Shown here: piece by piece, positions 6,877 to 8,480 of the stretch
How the letters are laid out: every line of letters starts with the position of its first letter
Numbering within the stretch: the first letter of the stretch is position 1
DNA from: Oscillospiraceae bacterium
GTDB taxonomy: Bacteria > Bacillota_A > Clostridia > Oscillospirales > WRJC01
Assembly: GCA_009785015.1 (NCBI GenBank)
Contig: WQXD01000158.1
Span: forward strand, 1-8,480
DNA length: 8,480 nucleotides
Reading direction: 5' to 3'
Notes under the pieces: generated by a model
What the model was told of the DNA's origin: nothing
The model's database searches: none
The model's input: only the letters and a program-made list of their open reading frames with translations
Position numbers and translations under genes: made by a program

Positions 6877-8480
6877 TTACGCGTTTTTGGCCTTGAACAC
6901 GACGGTGACCTCATTTTCGCTTTTCATCTCTTTTTCCGTCAGCCTGATCCTGTACAGATAATCTCTGCGCCAGTCGTTTCTCAGCCGCGGGTCACTCAGC
7001 TCTATTTCATCGACCTCCGCGGACAATACCGAAGCGTCAAATGTCATTTCCATATTTTCGCCGAGTAGCGCGCCGCATTCGTTCATCGCCGGTTTATCCG
7101 CGCACAGAAGATTAAAGGTGAACGGTGCGGCGCACCGCTTTAAGCTGTACTTGTCGCATACTGTCAGAGAGCTGCCGTGCCTGAAGATGAACTCGCGCGC
7201 GTATGATTTTATTTCCGCGCTTTTGGGATATGCGTCTTTTAACTGCATCGACAAAGTCGTGAGATTGTCACAGTGGGCATATTTTACCTCGGTCGCGCGG
7301 CTGTTTGGGCCTGCAACTTGATTTTGGCCGTTTATCGACGGCAGATTATGGTAGCATGACTGCATCGTCCATATGTCGTAGCGCTCGCTGCCAAATGTCT
7401 TTTTTGTATAGGTTTCAACTCCCGCGTCTATGATGACCGGCTTTTGGTCTGAATACAGTATAAAGTGCCCTACGTCGTTATGATTGTGGCTTTCCGCGTT
7501 GTGCCCGCCTTTCGCCGATATGAACATACCCGATTTGACGCCTTCTTTATCTCTTGCCGTCAGGATTTCCGTGCCGCCGAACCAGTGCGTTTTCGGCGGC
7601 GCGAAATTTTCGCTTGCATATTTCCCTTGAAACAGCGATTTTATTCCCCTGTATATGTGCCAGTTCACCGGATATTCATTTGCTTTCGCGGGGCCTTCCA
7701 TCAACTCGTTTGCGAAAGCGGTCAGGTTTCCGTCGCCGATGGCTTCGCCCACCCGCGCCAGAAGTTTCGCGGGCGCGCCCGGGCGGCACGGTCCGTCGGC
7801 GTAGTTTACAAAATACCCGTTTCCGATATACACGCGGTAGATATAGCGGGCCATGTTTTTTATGAGCTCATTTTCGTAAATGTTTATCTCCCCGCCGGTT
7901 ATATCCGAGAGCGTCTCCAGATAGTCGAACAGCGCCGCCCCCGCCGCGCCGAAATATCCCGGCCCTTCGTCGCAGGCCCCGTCGTCGTGATACGAGCGGA
8001 TAAAGGCGTCCGCGCTTTTCGCCGTTTTCTCAATGCCGCAAAAGAGGCGCTTTTTATCTTTTTCAAAGACGGCGAACGCGACCAAAACATTTGAGTTTAT
8101 CCAGGGGTTCCAATTGTTGACGGGCCTTGTGCCTTCGAGCCCCATATACCAGAAATGATTGTATTTTAAATACGGCGCAAGTATCCGTCTGTCGACTTCG
8201 ATTTCCATCCGGCGCTTTACCGTGGGCGACCGCTCTTCGATAATGTCCTTTAGAAAATAATACACAAACGATATGGCCGAACCGGTTTCGGCGGAAAACA
8301 AATCGACAAACGTCTCATATTCGATATCGGGCAGCTCGCCTTTGTTGTTGTGCGCCGAGGGGACCCATGAGCTCTCTTCGCATATCGCCCAGATTAGATT
8401 GAGGATCGGGTCGATATATCTGCCCTTTGCGAAAATGCATTCCGCGAGGGTGAGCGCCATCAAATCGGACCGCCTTTCAA
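6877..8480 (-). CDS. Heparinase II/III family polysaccharide lyase (5' partial)
   Basis: Family members cleave uronate-containing polysaccharides (heparin/heparan, alginate and related polymers) by beta-elimination. The N-terminal alpha/alpha toroid shows the conserved RPVNNWNPW (bases 8101-8126), with the usual Asn pair and Trp, and DEGPGYF (about 7951-7971) with the likely catalytic Tyr at 7954-7956. The beta-sandwich domain shows SHNHNDVGHF (HNHND at 7474-7488), then IIDAGVETYT, and CYHNLPSINGQNQ, the region that shapes the active site and metal site. The frame continues to the window edge, and the residues before the ATG at 8460 (ERRSDL) fit the family pattern leading into LALAEC-type helices. 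The gene is therefore cut, with roughly 100 residues likely missing, so secretion cannot be judged. It converges on the sugar operon and must use a separate promoter. The exact polymer is unknown; family membership is firm. Confidence 0.9.
   Translation of the reverse strand, partial: ERRSDLMALTLAECIFAKGRYIDPILNLIWAICEESSWVPSAHNNKGELPDIEYETFVDLFSAETGSAISFVYYFLKDIIEERSPTVKRRMEIEVDRRILAPYLKYNHFWYMGLEGTRPVNNWNPWINSNVLVAFAVFEKDKKRLFCGIEKTAKSADAFIRSYHDDGACDEGPGYFGAAGAALFDYLETLSDITGGEINIYENELIKNMARYIYRVYIGNGYFVNYADGPCRPGAPAKLLARVGEAIGDGNLTAFANELMEGPAKANEYPVNWHIYRGIKSLFQGKYASENFAPPKTHWFGGTEILTARDKEGVKSGMFISAKGGHNAESHNHNDVGHFILYSDQKPVIIDAGVETYTKKTFGSERYDIWTMQSCYHNLPSINGQNQVAGPNSRATEVKYAHCDNLTTLSMQLKDAYPKSAEIKSYAREFIFRHGSSLTVCDKYSLKRCAAPFTFNLLCADKPAMNECGALLGENMEMTFDASVLSAEVDEIELSDPRLRNDWRRDYLYRIRLTEKEMKSENEVTVVFKAKNA

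Noticed and set aside
7465..8094. Long open frame (209 codons) on the plus strand opposite the lyase gene
   Set aside because: It is rich in Arg, Phe and Val with no recognisable domain, and mirrors a gene with clear family motifs on the other strand. It is explained by GC-biased codons of the real gene.
8458..8463. ATG at 8460 (or TTG at 8463) as the true start of the lyase gene
   Set aside because: The upstream codons remain open to the window edge and match the family pattern before the first visible helix, and typical family members have more N-terminal sequence.
1..8480. CRISPR arrays, tRNA/rRNA genes, insertion sequences or long repeats
   Set aside because: Reading both strands showed no regularly spaced repeats, no tRNA-like cloverleaf between genes, no transposase-like protein and no terminal inverted repeats; nearly all bases are in supported genes.

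Overview
The window reads as part of a bacterial carbohydrate-use locus. It is dense, with moderate-to-high GC codons and AT-rich gene junctions. The strong AGGAG-type ribosome binding sites, the variant motifs in the rhamnulokinase and the lipoprotein-type ApbE all suggest a member of the Bacillota, probably an anaerobic, gut-type Clostridia. This assignment is an inference from protein style only; no rRNA or other marker gene is present.

Layout. Bases 1-6869 hold six co-directional plus-strand genes: a 5'-truncated sugar phosphate isomerase/epimerase-type TIM barrel (1-728), rhamnulokinase rhaB (731-2215), L-rhamnose isomerase rhaA (2251-3507), a lipoprotein-type FAD:protein FMN transferase (ApbE family, about 3476-4591), L-fucose isomerase fucI (4620-6377) and an unrecognised four-helix membrane protein (6393-6869). 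Junctions are a 2-base gap, a 35-base gap, a 32-base overlap, a 28-base gap and a 15-base gap, so a single transcription unit is likely. From the other side, a minus-strand heparinase II/III-family polysaccharide lyase (6877-8480, its 5' end cut by the window edge) converges and stops 7 bases from the last plus-strand gene.

How it fits together. RhaA and RhaB convert L-rhamnose to L-rhamnulose and then L-rhamnulose-1-phosphate. FucI converts L-fucose (and, in known homologues, D-arabinose) to the ketose. The aldolase that would yield DHAP and L-lactaldehyde, a dedicated fuculokinase, a transporter and a regulator are all absent from the window, so they must lie elsewhere or be replaced. The lyase suggests the sugars come from a complex uronate-containing polysaccharide. 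The unexpected members are the ApbE flavin transferase inside the deoxysugar operon and the small membrane protein at its end.

Nothing supports a mobile element, CRISPR array, RNA gene or wholly new defence-type system. The points most worth a second look are the embedded ApbE gene with its unusual insertion, the orphan membrane protein, and the TIM-barrel enzyme coupled to rhaB. No stretch over 300 bases lacks a gene.
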